Source of the DNA: a virus
Virus record (IMG/VR): IMGVR_UViG_3300034683_000087
Span: 1-41,001 of that record
Direction: 5' to 3' (one strand)
Length of the DNA: 41,001 nucleotides
Part shown: positions 40,515 through 41,001 of the stretch, piece after piece
How the letters are laid out: each line of letters starts with the position of its first letter
Position numbering within the stretch: the stretch's first letter is position 1
Translations under genes and position numbers: made by a program
The notes under the pieces: model-generated
The model's database searches: none
Seen by the model: the letters and a program-made list of their open reading frames with translations, nothing else
Told to the model about the DNA's origin: nothing

Positions 40515-40701
40515 TAAGCCCGCACTAATGATTATAGTGGTTGTGCGGTCACACTATTTCGATAAACTCCTCAATTTAGCGAAAGTCTTCCAGAGAGTCG
40601 AACTCTAGTTAAACCACAAAGACCATATTAATATAGGGTGGGTAGAGTGAGGTAACTACCCACCACGGAAAGGAGGTTAATCTTATGAATAAAATTAACT
40701 T
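40515..40701 (-). ncRNA. Structured leader RNA with tRNA-like minihelix, candidate Y RNA
   Basis: Between the promoter and tRNA-Leu. It contains a 9-bp hairpin GGTGGGTAG/CTACCCACC (40637-40664); a minihelix (40584-40624) whose GGTCTTT and GAAGACT ends pair over 7 bp around a canonical T-arm TAGAG-TTCGACT-CTCTG, joined by ten bases; a hairpin with CTTTCG pairing to CGAAA (40554-40585); and a CCGCAC/GTGCGG stem (40520-40548). Near the 5' end ACCTCCTTTC resembles the 3' end of 16S rRNA. D- and anticodon arms are absent, so it is not a tRNA. It lies next to a Ro60-like gene, as Y RNAs do. Confidence 0.4.
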
Positions 40702-40707
40702 GTGAAC

Positions 40708-40736
40708 ATTCTAGCATAGGTTACTAAAGTTGTCAA
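40708..40736 (-). promoter_or_regulatory. Strong sigma-A promoter of the RNA array
   Basis: TTGACA, 17 bp, TAGAAT on the minus strand, in the gap after the TROVE-like gene. The predicted start is at about 40701. Confidence 0.87.
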
Positions 40737-40744
40737 ATTCGTAC

Positions 40745-41001
40745 TTAGTACTTCTCAATGGCAGTTACTAGAGTGCCAATACCTTCTTCAGCTAAATGGA
40801 TGAAGTCTAATACTTTCTCACTCCATCCCGCAATAATGTTATTTTTATCATTACCAACAAACTGCTGAGTACCGTAACCTTGCAGGTCAATAGCGTGGAC
40901 AAACAGATTAGGATTGATTTTCTTGCGGTATTTATCAGCGTACTGCTGACAGGTAGTACCGTCATCGTCATAATACCATCTACTAGAATGACTGAAGCCA
41001 T
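40745..41001 (-). CDS. TROVE/Ro60-like protein, C-terminal von Willebrand A part (runs off the right edge)
   Basis: 84 residues visible, frame starting at base 40999, ending at TAA 40747-40745. Another frame is open over the same stretch but has low-complexity composition. The visible part reads INPNLFVHAIDLQGYGTQQF and AGWSEKVLDFIHLAEEG. The strand plus D-L-x-G-Y-G-T and the AGWS-x-x-V-x-x-F/Y-I ending match the C-terminal vWA domain of TROVE (Ro60/Rsr) proteins, which bind Y RNAs and take part in RNA quality control. The RNA-binding HEAT-repeat part would lie outside the window. Other vWA proteins are possible. Confidence 0.65.
   Translation of the reverse strand, partial: GFSHSSRWYYDDDGTTCQQYADKYRKKINPNLFVHAIDLQGYGTQQFVGNDKNNIIAGWSEKVLDFIHLAEEGIGTLVTAIEKY

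Noticed and set aside
40671-40705. Plus-strand six-codon ORF with perfect AGGAGG
   Set aside because: Lies antisense to the array leader, in a genome with all other genes on the minus strand; more likely the complement of the ACCTCCTTT sequence than a leader peptide.
40807-41001. Minus-strand ORF in another frame over the TROVE-like C-terminus
   Set aside because: Its sequence is a run of L/V/T/S without domain pattern, while the frame starting at 40999 reads a clear vWA C-terminus and ends at a natural stop.

Overview
This window is part of the genome of a contractile-tailed (myovirus-type) bacteriophage of a low-GC Bacillota host. Every gene I can support lies on the minus strand, so genes are read from high to low coordinates. 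The sequence is A+T-rich and almost every gene has a GGAGG-like ribosome binding site. A baseplate protein carries repeats of the clostridial ChW type, which points to a Clostridia-like or related host, but no host can be named.

Layout in transcription order. (1) 41001-39794: the C-terminus of a TROVE/Ro60-like von Willebrand A protein. It is followed by a strong promoter and a structured RNA array with two clean tRNAs (Leu-UAA, Ile-UAU), one tRNA interrupted by about 50 nt, tRNA remnants, three 24-nt repeats and a tRNA-like minihelix, closed by a terminator. (2) 39768-34206: small early genes. These include an HTH plus zinc-finger protein, a DUF932-like protein, a SprT-like metalloprotease, a double-SAP acidic protein and an ATP-dependent DNA ligase. 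They are divided into short units by consensus promoters and intrinsic terminators. (3) 34034-10010: the late block. It runs through the terminase large subunit, carrying two inteins, then portal, scaffold, N4 gp56-like capsid protein, neck genes, sheath, tube, frameshifted tail chaperones, tape measure with an M23 endopeptidase, baseplate hub, spike, wedge and fibre. (4) 10009-9589: a 0.4-kb AT-rich non-coding stretch, a candidate origin or module boundary. (5) 9523-1: the replication module. It has an SF2 helicase, a MerR-like regulator, a DnaC-like loader, a DnaB-like helicase, a DnaG-type primase, a candidate ssDNA-binding protein, an HU-like protein and a family A DNA polymerase. The polymerase is cut by the window edge just inside an intein.

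The most notable features are three inteins in two core enzymes, including two in one terminase at the Walker A and Walker B motifs. The second terminase intein also contains an out-of-frame zinc-finger reading frame. The capsid and scaffold proteins share an N-terminal SITAKAE leader. The RNA array next to the Ro60-like gene has tRNA mimics and an interrupted tRNA. Seven promoters with an exact 17-bp spacer serve the early genes and RNA array, and no comparable promoter precedes the late block, which suggests temporal control through another late-transcription mechanism.
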